11,952 nucleotides of DNA from an uncultured Planctomycetaceae bacterium (GTDB taxonomy: Bacteria > Planctomycetota > Planctomycetia > Pirellulales > UBA1268). The stretch spans positions 1 to 11,952 of the forward strand of contig CALAZQ010000297.1 of NCBI GenBank assembly GCA_937926325.1, given 5' to 3'. The position numbers and the translations under genes were made by a program. Below, one piece after another: positions 1-5,450 of the stretch (within the stretch, counting starts at the first letter, position 1; each line of letters opens with the position of its first letter). A model generated the notes under the pieces. The model was not told the origin of the DNA and ran no database searches. It was given only the letters and a program-made list of their open reading frames with translations.

Positions 1-2
1 AA

Positions 3-85
3 TGCCGGAGGTGGGACTTGAACCCACACGCCCTTGCGGGCAACGGATTTTGAGTCCGTCGCGTCTGCCATTCCGCCACTCCGGC
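3..85 (-). tRNA. tRNA-Leu (anticodon CAA)
   Basis: The minus strand folds into a class II tRNA. The acceptor stem is GCCGGAG/CTCCGGC with discriminator A. The D arm is GCGGAATGGCAGACGC and the anticodon stem is ACGGA/TCCGT around the loop CTCAAAA. The long variable arm TGCCCGCAAGGGCGT pairs GCCC with GGGC, and the T arm is GTGGG-TTCAAGT-CCCAC. The anticodon CAA lies at 50-52 and reads UUG leucine codons. The long variable arm, together with CAA, separates it from tRNA-Ser. The 3' CCA is not encoded: the two bases after the discriminator are TT, so CCA must be added by the nucleotidyltransferase. It is transcribed away from the GlmU-like gene. Confidence 0.96.
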
Positions 86-95
86 TGAGGAGTGC

Positions 96-107
96 GAGCG
101 TACGCTC
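96..107. repeat. 12-bp perfect palindrome upstream of tRNA-Leu
   Basis: GAGCGTACGCTC is a perfect palindrome 10 bp upstream of the tRNA 5' end, in the 87-bp space between the tRNA and the divergent GlmU-like gene. It lies where the tRNA promoter -10 or discriminator should be. It may be a regulatory or processing element, but a chance palindrome is possible. Confidence 0.3.
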
Positions 108-172
108 CTGAAGCCCATTTTGCCAGCAGCGGGCTCGCCGCGGCCGCTGGGCGTCTGGTACCGTGACCGATT

Positions 173-1441
173 ATGGACGTCTACGCCTGCGAAGATGCGG
201 CCGTTGCAGCCCTCGGCCCCCTCACGCTCGCCCGGCCCGCCTGCGACCTCTGCATCGGTGGTGGCAGCCTCGTCGAGATGCTCAGCCACTTCGGCCGGGT
301 CCACCGGGTGCTGAGACCGCATCTACGGGACTACCTCGCGGCCCTCGACGGGAAACGGACGCCGCACTGGGGCGGAGCACTGGAGCCACCACCGGCACCA
401 GTGATCCGCTCTCGGCACGGCGAAACCGTTCTGGTCGTCAATGCCCGGCTGATCCCCAGCCGACCACAGCTCATCGCCCTGCGATCGTTGGTGGAAGCCG
501 GCCATCGGGGCATGGTGTCAGCCGGCGACAGCATCGCTGCGGCCATCCTGCACCGCGACGCGGCGGGTGCGGGGCTCGATGCACAGCTGCTCGACCAACT
601 TATCACCGGCAGCCTGCCGCTCGCTGCGGTTGCCGCCGAAGCGGGGCTGCCCCGGCTCGATGCCTCACTCACGCTGCTCGAGACGCCTGCCGATCTGCTG
701 AACGCCCATGAGCAAAGCCTCGAGGCGATGCTGGCCGTCGCCCTCGACTCCGGCCGTTACGTCGAGCAACGTCCCGGGCTCTATCTCGAACAGGTGTCCA
801 GTAAAGAACTTGCGCCGCGAGTGGATGACTTTGTTGCTGTCCGCAGTGGCCCGGTCGTCATCGATGCCGCCGCCGAGGTCGGCCCCTTCTGCTGCCTCGA
901 TGGCCCGCTGCGGATCGGTCGCAGGACCAAGATTCACCCCCGTAGCTGGCTCGGCCCCGGCACCGTTGTGGGCCACGACTGCCGCCTCGGTGGGGAGGTC
1001 TCGGCCAGCGTGATCGAGCCATTTTCCAACAAGGCTCACGCGGGCTTTCTCGGCCATAGCCACCTCGGTAGTTGGGTCAATCTGGCCGCCGGCACCGTCA
1101 CCGGGAATCTCAAGTTCAGCTATGGCACGGTTCGGCTGCAGCAATCCGACGGCCGCACGACTGACACCGGCCGGCAGTTCTTCGGCTGCCTCGTCGGTGA
1201 CTTTTCCAAGACCGGCATCCAGACAACGCTCCCCTGCGGCGGACTGATCGGCCCGGCAGCCACTGTCGAGGGGCGTGTCGCCAGCCCCGTCGCCCCGTTT
1301 GTCACCGTCGTCGCCGGCCTGCCGGCGGGCAGTCTGGCCACGGTCGAACAGGTGGCAACCGCCCTGAGCCGGATGATGGCCCGCCGCGGCATCCCCTGTC
1401 ACGAAGCCGACCGGGCCCTGCTGGCAGCTATTGCCGGGTGA
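173..1441 (+). CDS. GlmU-like protein (alternative bacterial GlmU family): sugar-phosphate nucleotidyltransferase/N-acyltransferase
   Basis: This 422-residue protein resembles the 'alternative GlmU' family (TIGR03991-like), expected to act on glucosamine/GlcNAc-1-phosphate for UDP-GlcNAc supply. The N-terminal half has the family's PLTLARPACDLCIGG at 16-30 and VNARLIPS at 89-96. It lacks the classical LAAGxGTRM loop of E. coli GlmU, as the family does. Residues about 225-370 show hexapeptide-like turns of a left-handed beta-helix. Within it, NKAHAGFLGHSHLG (286-299) matches the acetyltransferase NHLTYLGDAEIG region, so H289 would be the catalytic His, while the usual Tyr is F292. VNLAAGTVTGN (302-312) matches the acetyl-CoA-binding NIGAGTITCN region. 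The ATG at 173 gives a normal family N terminus but has no visible Shine-Dalgarno. The gene stands alone, with a terminator after it. The exact sugar substrate cannot be read from the sequence. Confidence 0.82.
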   Translation: MDVYACEDAAVAALGPLTLARPACDLCIGGGSLVEMLSHFGRVHRVLRPHLRDYLAALDGKRTPHWGGALEPPPAPVIRSRHGETVLVVNARLIPSRPQLIALRSLVEAGHRGMVSAGDSIAAAILHRDAAGAGLDAQLLDQLITGSLPLAAVAAEAGLPRLDASLTLLETPADLLNAHEQSLEAMLAVALDSGRYVEQRPGLYLEQVSSKELAPRVDDFVAVRSGPVVIDAAAEVGPFCCLDGPLRIGRRTKIHPRSWLGPGTVVGHDCRLGGEVSASVIEPFSNKAHAGFLGHSHLGSWVNLAAGTVTGNLKFSYGTVRLQQSDGRTTDTGRQFFGCLVGDFSKTGIQTTLPCGGLIGPAATVEGRVASPVAPFVTVVAGLPAGSLATVEQVATALSRMMARRGIPCHEADRALLAAIAG

Positions 1442-1453
1442 TTGGCTGAGAAT

Positions 1454-1482
1454 CCCGGCTGCGGACTCGCGGCGGGTTTGTT
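1454..1482 (+). terminator. Probable intrinsic terminator after the GlmU-like gene
   Basis: CCCGGCTGCG (1454-1463) pairs with CGCGGCGGG (1468-1476) around a GACT loop with a single bulged G, giving about nine base pairs. It is followed by TTTGTT (1477-1482). It starts 12 bp after the GlmU-like stop codon. The T-run is short and interrupted, so this is a moderate call. Confidence 0.45.
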
Positions 1483-1560
1483 AGGGTGAAGCTGGTTCGA
1501 CGGTTTTTTGGTGGAGCCAGCAGGAGCAGCCACCTTCGCTCGAATTCCCGCCACCGACCG

Positions 1561-1566
1561 AAAGGA
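1561..1566 (+). promoter_or_regulatory. Ribosome-binding site that fixes the metF start
   Basis: AAAGGA lies 6 nt before the GTG at 1573. The upstream in-frame start at 1486 has no comparable site. Using the GTG also puts the protein at the usual MetF length, so this site decides the start. Confidence 0.6.
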
Positions 1567-1572
1567 ATTCCC

Positions 1573-2451
1573 GTGTCAGCCATCATCAGCGACGACCAAG
1601 GCTCATTCGCCCTTTCCTTTGAGCTCTTTCCTCCCAAAACCGCCGAATCGGAGGCGATGCTTTGGCAGACGCTTGACGAATTGATGGGTTTTGAACCAAG
1701 CCTGATCACGTGCACCTACGGCGCCGGCGGCTCGACCCAGAACAAGACCCTCGAAATCCTCGATGGCGTCCGCAGCCGTCATCCGACCATCGCCGTGGCC
1801 AGTCACCTGACCTGCGTCGGGAGTACCGTTCATCAACTGCGAGCCTATCTCGCCGAAGCGGAACGCCATGGTGTCTCGGCCATCGTCGCTCTTCGGGGCG
1901 ACCCCCCGAAGGGTGAAAACTCGTTCACGCCGGTGGCCGATGGGCTGCGGTATGCCTCAGAGCTTGTCGCCCTGATTGCGGCCGAATTTCCGTCGTTCGA
2001 CATTCTTGTCGCCGGCTATCCCGAAACCCATCAGGAAGCTCTCAGCCCCGCGGCCGACCTCGGATTTCTCAAGGAGAAGTGCGATGCCGGCGGCGATGTC
2101 GTGGTGACGCAGTTGTTCTACGACAACGCCGACTTTTTCCGCTTCCGTGATCGCTGCACGGCCATCGGCATCAACCAGCCGATCATCCCGGGGCTGATGC
2201 CGGTGACCAATTACGCACAGATTCAGCGGATCGCCAGCCTCTGTAAGGCCCGCCTTCCAGAGAACTTCACACAAGCCTTTGAAGCCGCTGGCGATGACCC
2301 CGACGCCCAGTTCGAGGCGGGCGTCGAATATGCCTCGCGGCAGGCTGAGGAGCTCATCGCCGGTGGAGTGCCGGGGATGCACCTCTACGTGCTCAATAAA
2401 TCACCGGCGGCAATCCGGGTGCTCGAGCAGGTGGGCCTGACCCGCTCGTAA
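1573..2451 (+). CDS. metF: 5,10-methylenetetrahydrofolate reductase (MetF)
   Basis: MetF is a cytosolic FAD enzyme that reduces 5,10-methylene-THF to 5-methyl-THF, the methyl donor for methionine synthesis. The 292-residue product aligns along its length with E. coli MetF (296 aa). FALSFELFPPK (12-22) carries the catalytic Glu at 17, and TCTYGAGGST is at 46-55. SHLTC (77-81) and ALRGDPP (106-112), with the FAD/folate-contacting Asp110, follow. DAGGDVVVTQLFYD (171-184) has the substrate-binding Gln180, then come PGLMPVTNY and GVPGMHLYVLN near the end. An in-frame GTG at 1486 would add 29 basic, low-similarity residues. I reject it because GTG 1573 has a good ribosome-binding site and gives the family N terminus. 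The gene is monocistronic; the 90-bp leader shows no riboswitch that I recognise. It supplies the folate cycle served by folK further along. Confidence 0.95.
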   Translation: MSAIISDDQGSFALSFELFPPKTAESEAMLWQTLDELMGFEPSLITCTYGAGGSTQNKTLEILDGVRSRHPTIAVASHLTCVGSTVHQLRAYLAEAERHGVSAIVALRGDPPKGENSFTPVADGLRYASELVALIAAEFPSFDILVAGYPETHQEALSPAADLGFLKEKCDAGGDVVVTQLFYDNADFFRFRDRCTAIGINQPIIPGLMPVTNYAQIQRIASLCKARLPENFTQAFEAAGDDPDAQFEAGVEYASRQAEELIAGGVPGMHLYVLNKSPAAIRVLEQVGLTRS

Positions 2452-2456
2452 GCGGG
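2441..2456. terminator. Stem-loop between convergent metF and receiver genes
   Basis: CCCGCT-CGTA-AGCGGG is a perfect 6-bp stem with a four-base loop that includes most of the metF stop codon (2449-2451). It sits in the 14-bp gap between the convergent genes and reads symmetrically, so it could serve both directions. There is no T-run on either side, which weakens the call. Confidence 0.35.
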
Positions 2457-2465
2457 CGACCCGTC

Positions 2466-2945
2466 TCAGCCCTGCCGGGGCGGCAGATCGTCGTCCATCG
2501 TGCTGATGTAACTGCGAAGCCGTTCCAATTCGTCACTGACGTGCCGCAGCTTCAGCATGTTTTCGACCCGCTTGACCAGTTCGACCTTGTTGACAGGCTT
2601 GGAGAGGAAGTCGTCGGTGCCGGCCTCGACCGCTCGTTCGATGTCGCCCAGTTCACCGAGTGCCGTCACCATCAGCACCATGATGCCCCGCGTGGCTGGG
2701 TCGGCCTTGAGCTGCTGGCAGACCTCAAAGCCGGAGAGCTTCGGCATCATGATGTCGAGCAGGATCACGTCAGGCCTGAAAGAAGCCACCTTCGTGAGCG
2801 TATCCTGGCCGTCGATGGCCGTGGCAATCTGGCAGTCGAGATCAGCCAGATAGACCTCAAGCAGTTCGCGGTTGGGCTCATTGTCGTCGGCAATGAGAAT
2901 CCGGCTGGTCTCGGCTTTGGAAGCAGTGGCGTCAGACGGCGGCAT
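2466..2945 (-). CDS. Stand-alone response-regulator receiver protein (CheY-like)
   Basis: The 159-residue protein is a single receiver domain (about residues 15-132). It has the acidic pair D20-D21, phospho-acceptor D64 in VILLDIMMPKLSG, switch residue T94 and the invariant Lys in LSKPV at K116. All phosphorylation residues are therefore present. About 14 disordered residues precede the domain. About 27 charged residues follow, with DELERLRSYISTM probably continuing the last helix. No DNA-binding or enzymatic output domain is present, so output must go through a partner protein. No histidine kinase lies nearby, making it an orphan. It is the second gene of a minus-strand pair, 50 bp after the DUF2617 stop, so co-transcription is likely. 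The ATG at 2945 has no clear Shine-Dalgarno. Its signalling pathway cannot be deduced. Confidence 0.9.
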   Translation of the reverse strand: MPPSDATASKAETSRILIADDNEPNRELLEVYLADLDCQIATAIDGQDTLTKVASFRPDVILLDIMMPKLSGFEVCQQLKADPATRGIMVLMVTALGELGDIERAVEAGTDDFLSKPVNKVELVKRVENMLKLRHVSDELERLRSYISTMDDDLPPRQG

Positions 2946-2995
2946 AGGCAGGCGGTAACAGCATGAGGCGGTGGAGGCAGGAGCATGCCAAGGAG

Positions 2996-3535
2996 TCAGG
3001 GAATCTGAAAGATCGACTGGCTTTTGACGATTGCAAAATCATCCGGGAAGGTGTGGAACGCTTGGATGAGCAGGCTTCTGGCCCGGGTTTCGATGTTGAT
3101 CCAGCTAACGGCACCGACCGCCAGTCGGCCACCGGCCGCGAACCGGTGAAACAGCCCCTGCGTGATGCCGTCGGCGGAGAGTTCCTGCTGAAACGTCCAG
3201 AAGACATCGGGCCGGACCCGTTCTAGCTGGAAGCAGGTTTCGTAGCAGACGCCATTGGCACACTCGAGGGCATCGGTCTGCTCACCCTGAATCGCATGGG
3301 ACAGCAGCCGTCGCTTCACCGGCACCGGCTGATCAGACGAAGTCGCTACCTCGGTCAGCGTAAGGCCGCCCGCCCGCCAGCAGACGACATGGCCACTCCC
3401 GGTGATCGCCACCTCGGCGGTGAATCGCCCACGTTCCAGCCGCCGCACAGCGAATCGCTGAAACAACTCGGGGTGCAGCGATCTTCCGTATAGCTGAAAG
3501 ACCAGGTCGGTGACTTTCGGGCGGACTGAAATCAC
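2996..3535 (-). CDS. DUF2617 family protein, function unknown
   Basis: From memory, the sequence matches the planctomycete form of DUF2617. Characteristic stretches are RPKVTDLVFQLYGRSLHPELF near the N terminus, GHVVCW then LTEV, KRRLLSH, and a C terminus ending FHTFPDDFAIVKSQS. The family's function is not established. The GTG at 3535 gives 179 residues and begins two codons before RPKV. It has CTCCT (AGGAG on the coding strand) 10 nt upstream at 3546-3550. An in-frame ATG at 3637 would add 34 residues. I reject that start because a good promoter (3597-3626) lies inside that extension. The protein has no signal peptide or membrane segment and is probably cytosolic. It is the promoter-proximal gene of a unit with the orphan receiver. 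A role connected to that signalling protein is inference only. Confidence 0.75.
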   Translation of the reverse strand: MISVRPKVTDLVFQLYGRSLHPELFQRFAVRRLERGRFTAEVAITGSGHVVCWRAGGLTLTEVATSSDQPVPVKRRLLSHAIQGEQTDALECANGVCYETCFQLERVRPDVFWTFQQELSADGITQGLFHRFAAGGRLAVGAVSWINIETRARSLLIQAFHTFPDDFAIVKSQSIFQIP

Positions 3536-3545
3536 GGCGATGAAT

Positions 3546-3550
3546 CTCCT
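3546..3550 (-). promoter_or_regulatory. Ribosome-binding site of the DUF2617 gene
   Basis: CTCCT on the plus strand reads AGGAG on the coding strand and ends 10 nt before the GTG at 3535. The spacing is slightly long. It supports the short start over the ATG at 3637. Confidence 0.45.
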
Positions 3551-3596
3551 GGTGGCCCACTGCCTGTGAAGCGGTGAACCCGCGATGATGTCGCTG

Positions 3597-3626
3597 AGTA
3601 TATCGGCTTGACCGATCGGCTCCCAA
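3597..3626 (-). promoter_or_regulatory. Sigma-70-type promoter for the DUF2617-receiver unit
   Basis: On the minus strand, TTGGGA (3621-3626) and TATACT (3597-3602) are separated by 18 bp, matching consensus at 4/6 and 5/6 positions. The start of transcription would fall near 3590, leaving a leader of about 55 nt before the GTG at 3535. This was read by eye and not tested. Confidence 0.5.
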
Positions 3627-3637
3627 TGTTCGGTCAA
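3608..3637. repeat. Perfect 8-bp inverted repeat over the DUF2617 promoter (possible operator)
   Basis: TTGACCGA (3608-3615) and TCGGTCAA (3630-3637) are exact reverse complements. Their centres are 22 bp apart, close to two helical turns. The -35 hexamer lies between them and the left arm lies in the promoter spacer. This is the geometry of a binding site for a dimeric regulator that would block or replace polymerase contacts. Confidence 0.45.
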
Positions 3638-3788
3638 AATGAATCAAACGCCGTCAGTACACCGCCGCCGGCTGCTCTGGCAGACATTCTCGCGAGGCAC
3701 GGCTCGGCTGACGGCGGTGAAAGCATGCCAGCAGACGCGGGGTCAGAGAGCACCAGCATCCCTGAACCACGAAGAGTTTTCATCAAGC

Positions 3789-3816
3789 TTGACAGGATGG
3801 GCCCGCTTCACAGAAT
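3789..3816 (+). promoter_or_regulatory. Consensus-like promoter inside the noncoding region
   Basis: TTGACA (3789-3794) matches the -35 consensus at all six positions. A 16-bp spacer follows, then CAGAAT (3811-3816), which matches the -10 consensus at 4/6. Transcription would begin near 3823, about 400 bp before the first possible folK start. That suits either a small RNA or a long folK leader. Confidence 0.45.
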
Positions 3817-3822
3817 GACACC

Positions 3823-4116
3823 CCATCGGTTGCGTGCAGGGTGCTCTCATCAGCGATGCTCTGCGACCTTCCGGGTTTCAGTCAGGCCGTCATTCGGGCT
3901 CCGCGGTTTCCTGAGGTTCGTTGCCGCAGCGGAATGCTCGGCAACAGCGTCAGGTGAGCACGCTGGCAGGGCGGCGTGAGAGTCCGGCCGACGAAGGAGG
4001 GCAACCGACAAGACGTCTGAGGAAACCGCTTCGAAACAAAGGGGGGCGGCGAGTGAGGGATCGACAGTCGACGGCAGCCGTCGTGGCTTGGATGTCCCCC
4101 CCGTCTTCGAAGCAGG
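3823..4116 (+). ncRNA. Candidate structured RNA or long structured leader (unidentified)
   Basis: Downstream of the TTGACA promoter the sequence folds repeatedly. TTGCCG-c-AGC (3921-3930) pairs with GCT-CGGCAA (3936-3944) around a GGAAT loop. An outer helix CCTGA (3910-3914)/TCAGG (3950-3954) encloses it. CAGCGT (3945-3950)/ACGCTG (3960-3965) forms an adjacent hairpin that competes with this outer helix. GTGCTC (3841-3846) can also pair with GAGCAC (3956-3961), a third exclusive option. A long hairpin at 4026-4116 follows. I compared it with the RNase P, tmRNA, SRP and 6S RNAs and group II domain V that I know and could not match any. Both ends are uncertain. Confidence 0.22.
4026..4116 (+). 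repeat. Long imperfect inverted repeat (extended hairpin)
   Basis: CC-GCTTCGAA (4026-4035) pairs with TTCGAAGC-a-GG (4106-4116). GGGGGG (4041-4046) then pairs with the C-run at 4096-4102. At the tip, CGACG (4069-4073) and CGTCG (4079-4083) close a GCAGC loop. The helices nest in order, as in one elongated hairpin. No T-run follows, so it does not look like an ordinary intrinsic terminator. Confidence 0.5.
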
Positions 4117-4150
4117 AAACGGCCGCCACGATGCCCGATTCAGGATCGAC

Positions 4151-4181
4151 TTGCCTCAGTGGCCTGCTCCTTCCTTAAAAT
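4151..4181 (+). promoter_or_regulatory. Possible promoter of the folK-panC-lgt operon
   Basis: TTGCCT (4151-4156) is followed by the AT-rich TTAAAAT. The hexamer TAAAAT (4176-4181) matches the -10 consensus at 5/6 but needs a 19-bp spacer; TTAAAA at 18 bp matches less well. Its position just before folK supports it. Confidence 0.35.
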
Positions 4182-4213
4182 CAAGGCGGTTTGAATGTGT
4201 GTCACTGAGGGCA
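4152..4213. repeat. Inverted repeat flanking the folK promoter
   Basis: TGCCTCAGTG (4152-4161) and CACTGAGGGCA (4203-4213) are complementary apart from one extra base. The arms bracket the putative -10 and start point, as an operator pair or a leader stem would. Chance is not excluded. Confidence 0.35.
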
Positions 4214-4364
4214 GGACGTCTCTGCGATGGAATGTGACGGTGGGGTAACTCGAGCACGGGCCGCCTGGCCGCAATGCATTGCTGTTGGTGGCCGGTCGGC
4301 TGATGGGCCACTGGCTGGCTTCGCTGGTGAAGGCGTTACGGGTGCCGCGGCCGCCTCCAAACCG

Positions 4365-5450
4365 GTGCGGTCGCTGATCGGCTGCGGGGCGAACCTCGGG
4401 TGCCCCCGTGAGCAACTCGATCGGGCGATCGACATGCTCAGATTCATGCCGGGCATCGAACTGCTGCAGGCCAGCCGGTTTTTTGAAACGCGGCCAATCG
4501 GTGGCCCGCCAGGACAGCCCGCCTATCTCAACGCCGCCTGTCTGGTCGAAACCAGCTTCGAACCTGAGGATCTGCTCGCCCTGTTGGCGGCGATTGAAAA
4601 CACCCTCGATCGCCGCCGCGAGCATCGCTGGGGCCCCCGCAGCATCGACCTCGACCTGCTGCTGCATGGTGACCGGGTCATCGAAAATGAGCGGCTGCAA
4701 CTGCCCCATCCGCGGATGACCACGCGACGGTTTGTGCTTGAGCCGGCCGCTGAGATCGCGGCGAACCTCAAACATCCGCTGGCGAATTGCACCGTCGGCG
4801 ATCTGCTGGACAACATTTCACAGCGGCATCTCCACGTGGCCGTGGTCGGCATCCCCGGCAGTGGCTGCCCCGAGATTGCCACCGCTGTCGCCGACCTCAC
4901 CCTGGCACGGCAGCTGCGGGCACCAGCTTCATTGCCGATTGCCGGCAGACAGACTGGCACGGCATCGGAAACCACCGCCTTCTGGCAGGAGACGCTGAGG
5001 CGGTATGCCACCCCGCTGAAGCGGGCGGGCTGGCCGGGCGATCCGCACGGCACGGTCTGCGACTATTGGCTCGAGACTGTCCGGCTGGCCGCCAACCGCT
5101 GCCTGGGGTCGGCGGAACGACGGGAGTTCCAGACCGTTTTCAATTGTCTTGCCGCCGAGACCGTCCCGCCCCATATCGTGCTGTTCCTTGAGGTCAGCCG
5201 GCATGCACTCCGGGAACGCATCGACTACCGCTGCCAGCAGCCTCGGCAGAGCGACATCTTTGACGGCCTTTGCAGCTCCGGCTTGCCCGCTGCCACCGAG
5301 GCAGAGGCCCTGCTCGCGCTGCAGGACGACCTGCAGGACTGCCTCGCGACTGGCCCCGGCCCCCGGCCCAAGGCGGTCATCCGGCTGGATGCCGATGACC
5401 TCGGGCAGGCTGCCATTGAGGCGGTCGCTGCCATTGAGGCGGTTCAATGA
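4365..5450 (+). CDS. folK: FolK (HPPK) fused to a degenerate deoxynucleoside-kinase-like domain
   Basis: Residues 1-150 are HPPK, which transfers pyrophosphate from ATP to 6-hydroxymethyl-dihydropterin in folate synthesis. Visible motifs are GCGANLG (6-12), ASRFFETRPIG (36-46) and PAYLNA (52-57). HRWGPRSIDLDLLLHG (87-102) has the two Mg-binding aspartates D95 and D97, and LPHPRM follows. The HPPK active site looks intact. From about residue 155 a second domain begins with HVAVVGIPGSGCPEIA. This resembles a kinase P-loop in which the essential Lys is Cys (168) and Ser/Thr is Pro (169). PPHIVLFLEVSRHALRERI (268-286) matches the deoxynucleoside kinase stretch with a leucine-rich strand and ERI. 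This domain is probably not a working kinase. I prefer the GTG at 4365 because the 46-codon extension from ATG 4227 has about 52% GC at third positions, against roughly 80% after it. However, AGGA precedes 4227, so the longer form (407 aa) is possible. The stop overlaps panC by ATGA. Confidence 0.88.
   Translation: MRSLIGCGANLGCPREQLDRAIDMLRFMPGIELLQASRFFETRPIGGPPGQPAYLNAACLVETSFEPEDLLALLAAIENTLDRRREHRWGPRSIDLDLLLHGDRVIENERLQLPHPRMTTRRFVLEPAAEIAANLKHPLANCTVGDLLDNISQRHLHVAVVGIPGSGCPEIATAVADLTLARQLRAPASLPIAGRQTGTASETTAFWQETLRRYATPLKRAGWPGDPHGTVCDYWLETVRLAANRCLGSAERREFQTVFNCLAAETVPPHIVLFLEVSRHALRERIDYRCQQPRQSDIFDGLCSSGLPAATEAEALLALQDDLQDCLATGPGPRPKAVIRLDADDLGQAAIEAVAAIEAVQ
5409..5444 (+). repeat. 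Tandem 18-bp duplication at the end of folK
   Basis: GCTGCCATTGAGGCGGTC (5409-5426) is repeated at 5427-5444 with one change, C to T, in the last base. It encodes AAIEAV twice, in frame, at the C terminus. The second copy places TTGAGG about 7 nt before the panC ATG, where a ribosome-binding site would be. Confidence 0.9.

Larger units (their letters stand above)
3640..4226. other. Noncoding region between divergent units
   Basis: I find no convincing gene here. Two short open frames on the plus strand (3608-3979 and 3921-4178) give low-complexity sequences with no recognisable domain and no start context. The region looks lower in GC than the flanking genes. It holds a TTGACA promoter, several stem-loops, a long inverted repeat and a second promoter just before folK, each listed separately. 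If folK starts at the GTG at 4365, the noncoding stretch continues to that point. Confidence 0.6.

Noticed and set aside
665..1402. Minus-strand open frame of about 245 codons opposite the GlmU-like gene
   Set aside because: It has no recognisable motif and lies entirely within a supported gene; shadow frame.
1486..1572. N-terminal extension of MetF from an upstream GTG
   Set aside because: The added 29 residues are basic and unlike the family; the GTG at 1573 has a proper ribosome-binding site and gives normal length.
1483..1572. SAM- or SAH-type riboswitch before metF
   Set aside because: The leader is short and lacks the conserved core sequences of the riboswitch classes I know.
3608..3979. 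Plus-strand open frame of 123 codons in the noncoding region
   Set aside because: It starts inside the DUF2617 promoter, lacks a ribosome-binding site, and the product has no domain or plausible fold pattern.
3900..4120. Known RNAs: RNase P, tmRNA, SRP RNA, 6S RNA, group II intron domain V
   Set aside because: A few short resemblances (AGTCCGG, a GGAA loop, GGGGGGCGGCGAG) are present, but none of the defining conserved blocks of these families is found in order.
3921..4178. Plus-strand open frame of 85 codons (basic N-terminal half)
   Set aside because: It overlaps good RNA hairpins and shows no domain. A resemblance to mobile-element RT leaders was considered, but no catalytic motif is present.
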